Assembly (NCBI GenBank): GCA_964556005.1
Contig: CAZKUR010000001.1
Location: forward strand, 1 to 64,000
DNA: 64,000 nt
Direction of reading: 5' to 3'
From: CAZKUR01 sp964556005
Lineage (GTDB): Bacteria > Bacteroidota > Ignavibacteria > Ignavibacteriales > Ignavibacteriaceae
Below the pieces are notes generated by a model. That model was not told the DNA's origin. It saw only the letters and a list, made by a program, of their open reading frames with translations, and searched no databases. Shown piece after piece: positions 16,571 to 26,304 of this stretch (position 1 is the first letter of the stretch; each line of letters opens with the position of its first letter). The position numbers were made by a program, and so were the translations under genes.

Positions 16571-18298
16571 TTATTTACTTAATATCATCTTCTTTACCGA
16601 AACAAGGGTGCCGACTTTCAATTTATAAAAATAAATTCCGCTGCTTAGCCTGCTTCCGTCAAAACTCACTTCATATGTACCCTGTTGTTTTTCTTCGTTA
16701 ACCAGTGTGGTTACCTCTTTTCCCAAAACATCGTAAACTTTTAAGCTCACAAAACCGGGTTTTGAGATTTCAAATTTGATCTTCGTTGAAGGATTAAACG
16801 GGTTCGGATAGTTCTGCTCTAAAGTGAAGCCGCTGACAGGATTGACTTTAACTTCAATACTTTGAGAATATTTATAAGAACCGTTTAGATCAAATTGTTT
16901 CAGCCGGTAGACATAATATCCGGCGGCAGGATTTTTATCTGTAAATGAATATGACTTAGGTCCGGATGTAGTTCCATTACCATTTACAAATCCGATATTT
17001 TCCCACCTCTGATTTTTTATACTGGATTTATCTTTTCTGTCAACTTCAAATCCCTTATTATTCGTTTCGGTTGCTGTTGACCAACAAAGATTGATATTTC
17101 CTTCAACATAATCCGCGGTAAAATTTGTGAGTTCAACAGGAAGAGTAATACCATGCGGGCCGCCTTCCTGCGGGTCGTCTCCATGACAGACCGAACATTC
17201 AATAATAGTTCCCGCCGTACCTTGCAATATTATACTTTGCAGGTTATCGTTGGCTATCCTTGTCGGCCAGATACCATGCGGGCTTCCATGGCATGCGGAA
17301 CAAAATAAACCTCCATGACCGTGGGAATCTTTAAATAATTTTCCGGGTTCCGTTGCATAGTTTGAACCGTGACAAGTTCCGCATGTAGGTTCTTCAAGCC
17401 AGGGCTCACGACCATTTCGAACCGAGTTGCCCACATTGTAAAGAGTTCCATGGCAATCCTCACATATCATCGGGTTAGTCGGAGGTGGAAAATCAACCAT
17501 TGCCCCGCGCAGGCATTGAGTATCCGGTCCGGGATGGCATTTGTAACAAGTTTCAATTGTATTAGGCAAACCGAGACCTGCATGTTTTAAATGAATCGCC
17601 TGTGAAAATGGCGGTGCTTCCCCATTGCCCGGGGTACCAAGTGCATTATCTGCATGACAATTAGCACAAAGTACAGGAGGAGTAAGTCCTGTAATATTTA
17701 TAAAATCATCATCATGATTATTTAGAATTTGCTGCTCTGAATTGTGACATCCGGACTGTACACAGCCTATTTCATTGCTTACTGGAATTACAGCATCCGT
17801 TGTTGCTAATATTGTAGAAGAACCGGTAACCTTAGCCACAAGATGTACCAGCTGATAAGGATTTGGTGTAGTAAGGCTGCTGTCGGTATATGGTGTTAAG
17901 GGTATGCCTCTCGCATAGAAATAATTGCCCGATGTATCCAGTGTACCTGTTAATCCCTTTCCTGTTAATCCTATGTTTGGAGGAAGCGGCGCTGGAAGAT
18001 TGAAAAGCTGCTGCGCATAATCCCAAAAATCTGTTTTACCCACCGAATAAGTATTGTTAGGGACTGAATATTCTATTGTTACTCCATCGGTAATTATCTG
18101 CGGAGCCTGACCGGGTACTTTTTTTATTAATTGAGCATATATGTTATTGTAAGGCGGAAGGACTGCAATCTTGGAAAAATTTTTATTTGAACAATGCATT
18201 CCGAGATCATTCCAACCAATTAATACATATGTTGTCTGTGCATGAACAGAAATCTGGACTAAAAACATAAATATCAAATATGTAATAATTTTTTTCAT
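16571..18298 (-). CDS. Secreted multihaem c-type cytochrome with a type IX sorting tail
   Basis: The 575 residues have a signal peptide (1-20). A GWNDLGMHC domain follows, of a kind known from multihaem cytochromes of iron- and sulfur-cycling bacteria. Then come six CXXCH haem sites at Cys 211, 251, 279, 306, 333 and 368, and one wider CX4CH site at 179-185. Residues from about 386 form a fibronectin-like module (ELTNFTADY, WSTATETNNKGFEVDRK) and a full type IX sorting domain (NYPNPFNPST, YDVLGKEVTTLV, SGIYFYKLKVG, VKKMILSK). Up to seven haems on a protein sent to the cell surface imply extracellular electron transfer or a surface redox enzyme. Haem ligation of the CX4CH site is an inference. 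It is monocistronic, with its own terminator. Confidence 0.88.
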   Translation of the reverse strand: MKKIITYLIFMFLVQISVHAQTTYVLIGWNDLGMHCSNKNFSKIAVLPPYNNIYAQLIKKVPGQAPQIITDGVTIEYSVPNNTYSVGKTDFWDYAQQLFNLPAPLPPNIGLTGKGLTGTLDTSGNYFYARGIPLTPYTDSSLTTPNPYQLVHLVAKVTGSSTILATTDAVIPVSNEIGCVQSGCHNSEQQILNNHDDDFINITGLTPPVLCANCHADNALGTPGNGEAPPFSQAIHLKHAGLGLPNTIETCYKCHPGPDTQCLRGAMVDFPPPTNPMICEDCHGTLYNVGNSVRNGREPWLEEPTCGTCHGSNYATEPGKLFKDSHGHGGLFCSACHGSPHGIWPTRIANDNLQSIILQGTAGTIIECSVCHGDDPQEGGPHGITLPVELTNFTADYVEGNINLCWSTATETNNKGFEVDRKDKSSIKNQRWENIGFVNGNGTTSGPKSYSFTDKNPAAGYYVYRLKQFDLNGSYKYSQSIEVKVNPVSGFTLEQNYPNPFNPSTKIKFEISKPGFVSLKVYDVLGKEVTTLVNEEKQQGTYEVSFDGSRLSSGIYFYKLKVGTLVSVKKMILSK

Positions 18299-18852
18299 AT
18301 CAATGACTCCCTAATTTAATAAGTGAATCTAAATTGTTATGCATCTCTGCATAAGACTCTTTATTAGTGATTAGTATTTCATTCTCCATTTTAATGACAC
18401 CTGTGAGTAAAATATTTTAATAGAAGTTTTTAAATCAACTCACTCAATATGTAAAATCCATATTCTTAAATTTTAATAATTTTCTTAGCGCTCAGCTGCA
18501 GAAAACATTTTAAGTGGAAAAATCTGTCTGAAATATTTTTAAATATCATTCATCTGATAATTTGAATTTCTATTTCGACCGGGAAATTGAAGTGATATTC
18601 ATTCACTAAGAGATATGGTTTTATATGCATTTTGGCTTAATTTTCAATCTATTTCTACATAAAAAATTATGATTAAATTTTTTTCACACCGGTAATATTT
18701 ACTTCAATTAATATCTCATCTTTTTTATTTGTTGCTCAAAAATATTGCTGAACAGATGCTTTAAACCTTCAAATACACAAACTGAATGGCATATTAATTG
18801 ATTCTAATTAGATAAAATTAAGTAATGTTGCAACGGCTCTGAAAAAATTTAA
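18299..18852. other. Intergenic region between divergent cytochrome and kinase genes
   Basis: These 554 AT-rich bases separate the minus-strand cytochrome from the plus-strand sensor kinase. No coding frame is credible. A small perfect palindrome, TTATGCA and TGCATAA around TCTC (18337-18354), lies 39-56 bases upstream of the cytochrome start and could be an operator. Confidence 0.5.
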
Positions 18853-21800
18853 ATGAAAATACAATATCTTATTCCAGCAATCTTGTTATTAGTCTCCGTT
18901 GTTCTCGTCTTATATTCCCTTTCAGTAATCAATATTACTACCGCTGTTCTTATAATTATAATTTTATTATTAATTATTTCGCTCCTCAGGTTTTACCTGT
19001 CTATCGTCAAACTAGAAAAACAGAACAGACAGTTGAGAAGAAATCATACTTCTAACGATAATTCTGAAGCACTGGAAAAAAATTATAAGCCGTTATTTGA
19101 AAATAGCCCAAACCCAATGTGGATTTATGATACAAATTCATTAAATTTTTTAGATGTAAATGGTGCCGCAGTCGCACATTATGGTTATTCGAAGAACGAA
19201 TTTCTTTCAATGAAAATTGGTGAAATTATTCCCGAAAAGGAGCTGCATTTATATTTTAAAAATGCTTCTCCGGGAAGTAATTCTCACATATATTCCAATT
19301 CCCTGCATAATATTAAAAAGGGCGGAGTTATTATAGACGTTGAGTTGTCCTCACAAAATCTTACTTTTCAGAATAATATAGAATCCCGTCTAATCATAAT
19401 TAATGATGTAACTGAAAAATACAAACTCATTAGAGCATTAAAGGAAAGCGAAGAACATTTCCGTACATTAACCGAAACCTCCGCTTCCAGTATATTCATT
19501 TTTAATGAAGATGGTTTTAAATATGTCAACCCTGCAACAGTGAATCTTACTGGTTTCTCCAAAGAAGATTTTATGAAGATGAAATTTTGGGATATTATAC
19601 ATCCCGATATGCGTGAGATTGTAAAAGAAAGAGGTAAATCTAGGTTAAATAGAAAACAAGCTGAACCACAGCATGAAGTAAAAATTCTGACCAAAGACGG
19701 CGGTATAAAGTGGTTTGAATATAAAGGATCCAATATTGAGTTTGAAGGCAAGCCCGCAATTCTCGGAAATGCTTTCGATATAACCGAACGAAAAAATGCT
19801 GAACTGTTATTAAAAGAAAGTGAAGCAAGATTCGCTGCATTTATGGATAGCATACCTATTGCTGTCTTTATCCTCGACGAGTCAAGCCGGATTATTTATG
19901 CAAATAAGTATTTTCGTAAGATTCATAATATTTTAGATGAAAACATTTACGGTCAATCATTCTATAATTCTCTATCAATTCCGAACTATCTAGCAGATAA
20001 AATAAAAGAAGATGATCAGAAGGCATTTAAAGAAGGATTGATAAATGTTACTGAAACCCTGCCTGATATAAACGGTGTTCTGCATACATTCAAAACAACT
20101 AAGTTCCCGATCCGGAATGTTAATCAAAAGATGCTGCTTGGATGTTACCAAATTGACCTAACCGAAAAGCTTAAAGCCGATGATGAGCTTCTTAAAAGTA
20201 AACAGGAATATCAATCATTTTTCGAGGATGATCTTACCAGCGATTATATTTCTACTCCGGACGGGAAATTAAAAACATGTAACACTGCTTTTCTTAGGAC
20301 ATTTGGATTCAAATCAATTGAAGAAGCAAAAAATACAAATATGGTTGAGTTATATCCCGACCCTGAAATTAGAGGACTTCTGCTCAAAGAATTAAAAAAT
20401 AATGGACGGCTGAATGAATTTGAAAGTGAAGTCCAAAAAATAGATGGAACTAAGTTGTATATTATTGAAAAAGTGATAGGGAGCTTCAATGATGCGGGTG
20501 AACTAATTGAATTGAGAGGATATATAATAGATAATACTCATAGGAAATTGGCGGAAACTGAATTAAGGAAATTATCCCGCGCAGTTGAACAAAGTCCTGT
20601 TTCAATAGTAATTACAGATGCCAATGGAATCATTCAATATGTTAACCCGAAATTTCAATCCGTTACAGGTTACAGTTCAAAAGAAGTAGTTGGAGAAAAT
20701 CCGAGAATATTAAAATCAGGAGAAAAGTCTTCGGAAGATTATAAAATAATGTGGGAAACAATTAAATCCGGCAAGCTTTGGCATGGTGAATTTCACAACA
20801 AAAAGAAAAACGGTGAATTATATTGGGAATTAGCCACAATTTCGCCGGTATTTAATGTCAATGGAGATATTGAAAACTTCCTTGCCGTAAAAGAAGATAT
20901 AACAGAAAGAAAATTGTGGGAGAAGCTATTAATTGAAAGTGAAAAGAAATTCAGGACACTGTTTGAATCTGCAAATGAAGGAACATTTCTGCTATATGAT
21001 TCAAATATAATTGACTGCAATGAAAAGGCATTAGAAATTTTCAAAACAACCAAAAAGCATCTAATAGGAAAAACTCCTGCAGATTTTTCTCCAGAATATC
21101 AGCCAAATGGAATGAAATCTGGAATAGAAGCTGCACAAAAAATTCAGGCAGCTCTTGACGGCACTCCGCAGGTTTTTGAATGGCTTCACACAAAAGCCGA
21201 CGGCTCATTCTTCTTAGGTGAAATAAATTTAATTAAGATTGAAGTAAACAATGTAAAATATGTTCTTGCTTTTATAAGGGATATTACCAATTATAAAAAA
21301 GCTGTTGAAACACTTAAAATAAACGAACAAAAATACAGGGATATTTTTAACTGGGCTCCTGTAGGTATTTATCAATCGACAAATGAAGGGAAAATTATTA
21401 CTGCAAATCCGGCTCTTATACAAATTCTCGGTTATAATAACATCAAAGAATTCTTAAACTGCAACATGTATGACCTATATTATAATAAAGAAGACCGTAA
21501 AAAACTGATCGAAATTTTCGATAAGCCTGGTGCTAGCGCTGCAATAGATATAAATTTACTCTGGAAGGAAAAAAATGGTACACCGATATGGATTTCATTA
21601 ACTTCTCATGCAGTAAGAGACAAAGAAGGTAAGACAATTTATTACGAAGGTTTTGTTTACGACATTTCGGAAAGAAAGAAAAGCGAAGAAGAATTAATAA
21701 AATTATCTTTAGCGGTCGAACAAAGTCCTGCATCAATAGTTATAACCGATACACTTGGAAATATTCAGTATGTAAACCGCGGATTTCAGGAAACAACCGG

Positions 21801-23265
21801 TTATAAATTAAAAGAGGTCTTTAATAAAAATCCAAGAGTATTAAAATCAGGTTATACTTCAGAAGCAGAATACCGGCAGTTGTGGGAATCGGTATTGGCA
21901 GGAAAGACATGGCGCGGTGAATTCTTAAACAAAAAAAAGAATGGAGAACTTTTCTGGGAAGATGCAACAATTTCTCCTATTATTGATAAGAAAGGAGAAA
22001 TAATAAGCCTACTTGCAGTTAAAGAAGATATTACAGATAAAAAGAAAATTACCGAAGAGCTCATTTCGGCGAAAGTAAAAGCCGAAGAGATGAATAAGCT
22101 TAAGAGTATCTTCCTGGCAAATATGAGTCACGAATTAAGGACCCCATTAATTGGAATATTAGGTTATTCGGAAATGTTAAAAAATGATGTGCCATACGAT
22201 AATCAATTGGAAATGGCAGAAACAATTTATAAAAGCGGCAAGAGATTAACTGAAACTCTTAATCTTATTTTGGAATTAAGCAAAGTAGAATCCGAAATTG
22301 AATCGGCCAGGTTAATAATTCTTGATTCAAATTCCGTTATTCACGAAAGTGAAAATTTTTTCCGGAATATAGCGGCTCAGAAGGGGTTGGAATTTACTGT
22401 TATCCCGGCTAAAGAAAATATTTATATTGAAGCTGATCCGGAATTACTCAGGAAAGTATTGAATAATTTAATCAGTAATGCAATAAAATATACCTCATCC
22501 GGAACCGTCAAAGTTTATAACAAAATACAGAATGATAAAGTAAAAATTATAGTTGAAGATACAGGAATCGGAATACCGGTTGAGGATAGAGAAAAAATAT
22601 TTGAGCCCTTCAGGCAGGTCAGCGAAGGTTTAGACAGAAGATATGAAGGTACAGGGTTAGGACTAACTATCTCCAAAAAATATGTTGAAATGATGAACGG
22701 AATTATACGTGTCGAGAGCGTAGAGGGTAAAGGTTCAAAATTTATAATTGAAATGCCCCTGCCGGTTAATGGATTTTTTCATTTTGAAAAAGAACCAAAA
22801 TTAAATACCTCACAAATCACTTCTGCTTTAAAACCAGGTAATAATCATAATACACCTAAAGTGCTGATAGTTGAAAATGATAATACATTTATTAAAATCT
22901 TTACTTCTTTCCTTAAAAATGAATTTACAATTGATACGGCAAGAAGTGATGAAGAAGCAATAAGAAAAATAAAAGAATCAGATTACGATTGTATATTAAT
23001 TGATATAAAATTCAGAAATGAAAAAGCCTATTTAAACATTGCATCCGAGATAAAAAAAGATGTAAAATACATGAATACTCCTATTATTGCTATAACCTCT
23101 TTTAAGAAGGAAAGTGAAACTGAAAAACTTCTCGTCGGGGGTTTTACTCACTATCTTACAAAGCCATTTGAAAAAAGTAAACTTACTTCTTTTATAAAAA
23201 ATGTGATCTACGCCGAAAAAGAAATTACTATCTTTTCGGATAAGAGAAATAACTACAATGGATGA
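18853..23265 (+). CDS. Hybrid sensor histidine kinase with eight PAS domains and a receiver
   Basis: The 1470 residues begin with two membrane spans (about 5-50). I count eight consecutive PAS or PAS/PAC modules (starting near 80, 199, 325, 451, 577, 698, 826 and 955). Then come HisKA with SHELRTP (His1093), an HATPase region (NLISNAIKYT, DTGIGIP, GTGLGLTI) and a C-terminal receiver (about 1335-1460) with phospho-acceptor Asp1384 and LTKPF. It should autophosphorylate in response to several cues, probably redox, light or small ligands, and pass phosphate internally to its receiver. PAS 5 and PAS 8 are near-copies of each other, so the array grew by duplication. The next kinase starts six bases after its stop, so they form one operon. 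No output regulator is adjacent. Confidence 0.92.
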   Translation: MKIQYLIPAILLLVSVVLVLYSLSVINITTAVLIIIILLLIISLLRFYLSIVKLEKQNRQLRRNHTSNDNSEALEKNYKPLFENSPNPMWIYDTNSLNFLDVNGAAVAHYGYSKNEFLSMKIGEIIPEKELHLYFKNASPGSNSHIYSNSLHNIKKGGVIIDVELSSQNLTFQNNIESRLIIINDVTEKYKLIRALKESEEHFRTLTETSASSIFIFNEDGFKYVNPATVNLTGFSKEDFMKMKFWDIIHPDMREIVKERGKSRLNRKQAEPQHEVKILTKDGGIKWFEYKGSNIEFEGKPAILGNAFDITERKNAELLLKESEARFAAFMDSIPIAVFILDESSRIIYANKYFRKIHNILDENIYGQSFYNSLSIPNYLADKIKEDDQKAFKEGLINVTETLPDINGVLHTFKTTKFPIRNVNQKMLLGCYQIDLTEKLKADDELLKSKQEYQSFFEDDLTSDYISTPDGKLKTCNTAFLRTFGFKSIEEAKNTNMVELYPDPEIRGLLLKELKNNGRLNEFESEVQKIDGTKLYIIEKVIGSFNDAGELIELRGYIIDNTHRKLAETELRKLSRAVEQSPVSIVITDANGIIQYVNPKFQSVTGYSSKEVVGENPRILKSGEKSSEDYKIMWETIKSGKLWHGEFHNKKKNGELYWELATISPVFNVNGDIENFLAVKEDITERKLWEKLLIESEKKFRTLFESANEGTFLLYDSNIIDCNEKALEIFKTTKKHLIGKTPADFSPEYQPNGMKSGIEAAQKIQAALDGTPQVFEWLHTKADGSFFLGEINLIKIEVNNVKYVLAFIRDITNYKKAVETLKINEQKYRDIFNWAPVGIYQSTNEGKIITANPALIQILGYNNIKEFLNCNMYDLYYNKEDRKKLIEIFDKPGASAAIDINLLWKEKNGTPIWISLTSHAVRDKEGKTIYYEGFVYDISERKKSEEELIKLSLAVEQSPASIVITDTLGNIQYVNRGFQETTGYKLKEVFNKNPRVLKSGYTSEAEYRQLWESVLAGKTWRGEFLNKKKNGELFWEDATISPIIDKKGEIISLLAVKEDITDKKKITEELISAKVKAEEMNKLKSIFLANMSHELRTPLIGILGYSEMLKNDVPYDNQLEMAETIYKSGKRLTETLNLILELSKVESEIESARLIILDSNSVIHESENFFRNIAAQKGLEFTVIPAKENIYIEADPELLRKVLNNLISNAIKYTSSGTVKVYNKIQNDKVKIIVEDTGIGIPVEDREKIFEPFRQVSEGLDRRYEGTGLGLTISKKYVEMMNGIIRVESVEGKGSKFIIEMPLPVNGFFHFEKEPKLNTSQITSALKPGNNHNTPKVLIVENDNTFIKIFTSFLKNEFTIDTARSDEEAIRKIKESDYDCILIDIKFRNEKAYLNIASEIKKDVKYMNTPIIAITSFKKESETEKLLVGGFTHYLTKPFEKSKLTSFIKNVIYAEKEITIFSDKRNNYNG

Positions 23266-23271
23266 ACGATT

Positions 23272-25365
23272 ATGAACGATTTAAAAACCACTATCGAAGA
23301 ATTAAATTACATGCCATATTCTTCATATCATGAACAATTAAAACCGAATGTGCCGGACGGAAGCAGCTTATTATTAAATACCGAGATTCTAAAAATGATA
23401 TTTAATAATGCTCCAATCGGTATTGCATTAATCGATGAAAACGGCAAAATACTGAGCGTAAATACTGAAATACTGAATATGTTTGGATACTCGAAAGAGG
23501 AAGCGCTAACATCAACGGTTGATAAGTTTATTCATCCGGATGATTATAAAAAAGATCAGAAACTGCTTGAAGAAGTTCTGTCTGGGAAAACGGATTATTA
23601 CTCTGTAGAAAAAAAATATTTAAATAAAAACGGTGATACGCTCTTCGGAAGGCTTACATTGTTTTGCCTTGATCATCAATATAATGAAAATGCAAAATTG
23701 ATTGCGTTTGTCGAGAACTTAACAAATAGAAAACAAGCTGATAAAAAGTTATTTGAAGAACAGAGTCTTTTATCTGCATTGCTTCATAATACCTCGGACA
23801 ATATTTATTTTAAAGACTTACATGGCCGTTTTATCAAGGTAAATGAAGCGACTGCAAAAAAATTGGGATTCTTGAAACCGGAAGAATTAATCGGGAAAAC
23901 AGATTTTGATATTTTTGCTGAAGCACATGCTGTTGATGCTTATCGTGATGAACAGGAAATAATCAAAACTTTCAAAGCCTTAATCGATAAAGAAGAAAAA
24001 GAAGAATGGCCCGACGGCAGAATTTCCTGGGCAGGTACTTCAAAAATTCCATACTTTGATGAAGATGGAAATTTAAAAGGCATAATAGGAATTACAAGAG
24101 ATATCACCGAAAAGAAAAAAGCCGAACTTATCCGCGAGGTATTGTATGAAATTTCCGAAGCTGCTTATTCAGCAAGTGACTTGGAAAAGCTTTTTTCAAT
24201 TATTCATAAAGCAATTCAAAGGTTATTGCCCGCTAATAATTTTTATATAGCGCTCTATGATGAAATGAAAGGAATACTTTCATTTCCTTATTTTGTTGAT
24301 GAATATGATTCCGCTCCTGCTTCTAGAAAGATTGGGAAAGGGCTTACCGAATACGTTTTGTTAACAGGAGAAGCTCTACTTGTTGATGAGAAATTAGATA
24401 AAAAATTAAAAGAAAAAGATGAAATTGAGTTAGTTGGTTCACCATCTCCAATCTGGTTAGGAGTTCCTCTCAAAATGAAAAACAAATCAATTGGAGTTAT
24501 CGTCGTTCAGGATTATAAGAATGCAAAAGCCTATGGTAAAGATGAGATGCAGCTTTTAATCTATATCTCGGAACAAATAGCCCGCGCAATTGAAAACATA
24601 ATTAATTCTGATAAAATTAAAAAATACATGAAAGAGCTTGTTGAAATAAATCGTACAAAAGACAAATTCTTTTCGATTATTGCTCATGATTTAAAAAGTC
24701 CGTTTAATGGATTGCTTGGCCTGATTGAATTACTTACCGAACCGGATCATAACTTAACTCCGGCGGAAAGAGAAGAATATACTAATGATCTTTCAACCCT
24801 TCTAAAGAATCAATATGAATTGCTTCAAAATTTATTGGAATGGGCAACAATGCAGTTGGGTAAAACTGCTTTTGAACCTGTTCAGCTAAATTTATATTTA
24901 ATTGCCAAAAAGAAAATTGAATTATTTAGAGAAAATGCTCACAAGAAAAATATAACTCTCCTAAACGAAATAGGGAAAATTACATGTGCAATAGGAGATA
25001 CTCATATGGTAGGTTCAATCCTCCAAAACTTTATCTCAAATGCATTAAAATTTACTAGACGAAACGGTTTAATTAAAATTTACTCACAAGTTGAAAACGG
25101 CTTTGTAAAAGTTACAATTGAGGATAACGGTATCGGAATAGAGAAAAAATCTCTTGAAAATATCTTTCGGCTTGATTCTATTCATACAAGTAAAGGTACG
25201 GAAGGAGAATTGGGAACAGGCCTCGGTGTAATGTTATGCCGGGAAATGATCGAAAAACAAGGTGGAAAAATTTATATCTCATCTGAAGTGAATGTCGGGA
25301 CAAAAGTATCTTTTACTTTACCTGCAGTACCCGAGATCCACGAATTACTTTCTTTCCCAGCTTAA
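23272..25365 (+). CDS. PAS-PAS-GAF sensor histidine kinase
   Basis: The 697 residues have no membrane span, so this is a cytosolic kinase. Domains in order are: PAS (about 38-150), PAS/PAC (about 165-285), GAF (about 290-445), HisKA with FFSIIAHDLKSPFNGLLG (His472), and a C-terminal HATPase with NFISNALKFT, DNGIGI and GTGLGVML. It lacks a receiver, unlike its neighbour. The ATG at 23272 is six bases past the stop of the upstream hybrid kinase; an overlapping ATG at 23262 is in another frame. The pair probably senses related signals and may phosphorylate a shared regulator located elsewhere. Confidence 0.9.
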   Translation: MNDLKTTIEELNYMPYSSYHEQLKPNVPDGSSLLLNTEILKMIFNNAPIGIALIDENGKILSVNTEILNMFGYSKEEALTSTVDKFIHPDDYKKDQKLLEEVLSGKTDYYSVEKKYLNKNGDTLFGRLTLFCLDHQYNENAKLIAFVENLTNRKQADKKLFEEQSLLSALLHNTSDNIYFKDLHGRFIKVNEATAKKLGFLKPEELIGKTDFDIFAEAHAVDAYRDEQEIIKTFKALIDKEEKEEWPDGRISWAGTSKIPYFDEDGNLKGIIGITRDITEKKKAELIREVLYEISEAAYSASDLEKLFSIIHKAIQRLLPANNFYIALYDEMKGILSFPYFVDEYDSAPASRKIGKGLTEYVLLTGEALLVDEKLDKKLKEKDEIELVGSPSPIWLGVPLKMKNKSIGVIVVQDYKNAKAYGKDEMQLLIYISEQIARAIENIINSDKIKKYMKELVEINRTKDKFFSIIAHDLKSPFNGLLGLIELLTEPDHNLTPAEREEYTNDLSTLLKNQYELLQNLLEWATMQLGKTAFEPVQLNLYLIAKKKIELFRENAHKKNITLLNEIGKITCAIGDTHMVGSILQNFISNALKFTRRNGLIKIYSQVENGFVKVTIEDNGIGIEKKSLENIFRLDSIHTSKGTEGELGTGLGVMLCREMIEKQGGKIYISSEVNVGTKVSFTLPAVPEIHELLSFPA

Positions 25366-25491
25366 AATTTTTTAGACGTCTTTGCCGCAAATATCCAATC
25401 GAAATAAATCTGCTTTATAGTCCTATACAAGAAAAATTATTTCTTCACGGAAATATTAAAATATTGAGCTGCTTGCTTAAGAATTTTGAGG

Positions 25492-26166
25492 TTAGATTTT
25501 TCCATCGATAATCAATGGGATTTTTTTCATGTCAAGAATAATTAGGTTTTTTAAAACCGGTTCATCACTGCCCTTCCCGGTAAATATCTTTATTCCTGAA
25601 AACTTTTCAATGAAGACGCATAGAATGCTTGATATCCTATCAAATTCATCATTAAGCTCATCCTCGATTCCTTCAAGAATATTACCGTAAATGAAATCTT
25701 TATTATCGATATAATCTACCGAATAATTTCCACGCTCCCAAAATCGTTCAAATAATTGTTTTATTGCAGCAGGTTTTATCTTATTAAATTTAAATTCAAA
25801 TTGATCATTAAAATAGTAAATCAGTTTAGCCTGAAATAACTCCGTGTTTTCTTGAGGTATTAATTGAACAGAAACCCTGTAATAAATTTGAGAAAGCGGG
25901 TTTATCTTTTCCATGTCAATTTCCGTTTGAAATTCAAAATCATCAATTTTAAAAATTATATTTAACAAACTTTTGGTGTGTTTTAATTCTTTTAATTTCC
26001 AGTTTGCCTGAATTAAAAACTGTAATGCGGGAGAAAGAATTACAGAATCGTTTAAGTTATCTTTTTCTTCGAATATTTTATGTAGATAATACGGAGAATA
26101 TTTCAACTTATTGTTTGAATTTTCATACCCCGAACCGGGCTTAATATTTATAATTCCATTTAACAT
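25492..26166 (-). CDS. Unrecognised protein at the end of the flagellar cluster
   Basis: This 224-residue soluble protein has no signal peptide or membrane span and no family I can name. It is rich in Ile, Lys, Asn and Glu and appears to alternate beta strands and helices. The central part (LKELKHTKSLLNIIFKIDDFEFQ, then YRVSVQLIPQ) could be a beta domain, and the C-terminal third is acidic. It is separated from the REC-DHp gene by 138 bases containing a weak terminator-like hairpin at 26250-26277. It has its own AAGGA ribosome site, so it may be transcribed on its own. Its place suggests a motility or signalling role, by association only. Confidence 0.6.
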   Translation of the reverse strand: MLNGIINIKPGSGYENSNNKLKYSPYYLHKIFEEKDNLNDSVILSPALQFLIQANWKLKELKHTKSLLNIIFKIDDFEFQTEIDMEKINPLSQIYYRVSVQLIPQENTELFQAKLIYYFNDQFEFKFNKIKPAAIKQLFERFWERGNYSVDYIDNKDFIYGNILEGIEDELNDEFDRISSILCVFIEKFSGIKIFTGKGSDEPVLKNLIILDMKKIPLIIDGKI

Positions 26167-26249
26167 ATGATTCCTTACTTTATTATCGAAGAAATCACAA
26201 GGAAATTAAGTCTAAAAGGAAATTAATAAGTTAAACGGATAATTTGCTT

Positions 26250-26277
26250 AAAAACAGCAGTTTTTGCGTTCTGTTTT
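26250..26277 (-). terminator. Weak terminator-like hairpin
   Basis: AAAAACAG (26250-26257) pairs with CTGTTTT (26271-26277). On the minus strand the hairpin ends in CTGTTTTTAAG. The stem is AT-rich, so termination would be partial at best. It lies 28 bases past the stop of the REC-DHp gene. Confidence 0.35.
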
Positions 26278-26304
26278 ATGAGCGGGTAATCCCCAAAATT
26301 AAAT

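Noticed and set aside
19368..19853. Long antisense frames inside the PAS-rich kinase and inside flgH and other flagellar genes
   Set aside because: The sense frames have clear domains and continuous family motifs. The antisense frames show no motifs and arise from codon bias.
26167..26250. A sigma-28-like element (TTCGATAA) upstream of the gene at 25492
   Set aside because: It matches six of eight positions of GCCGATAA, but no TAAA lies at the right distance, and the region is AT-rich, so chance is likely.
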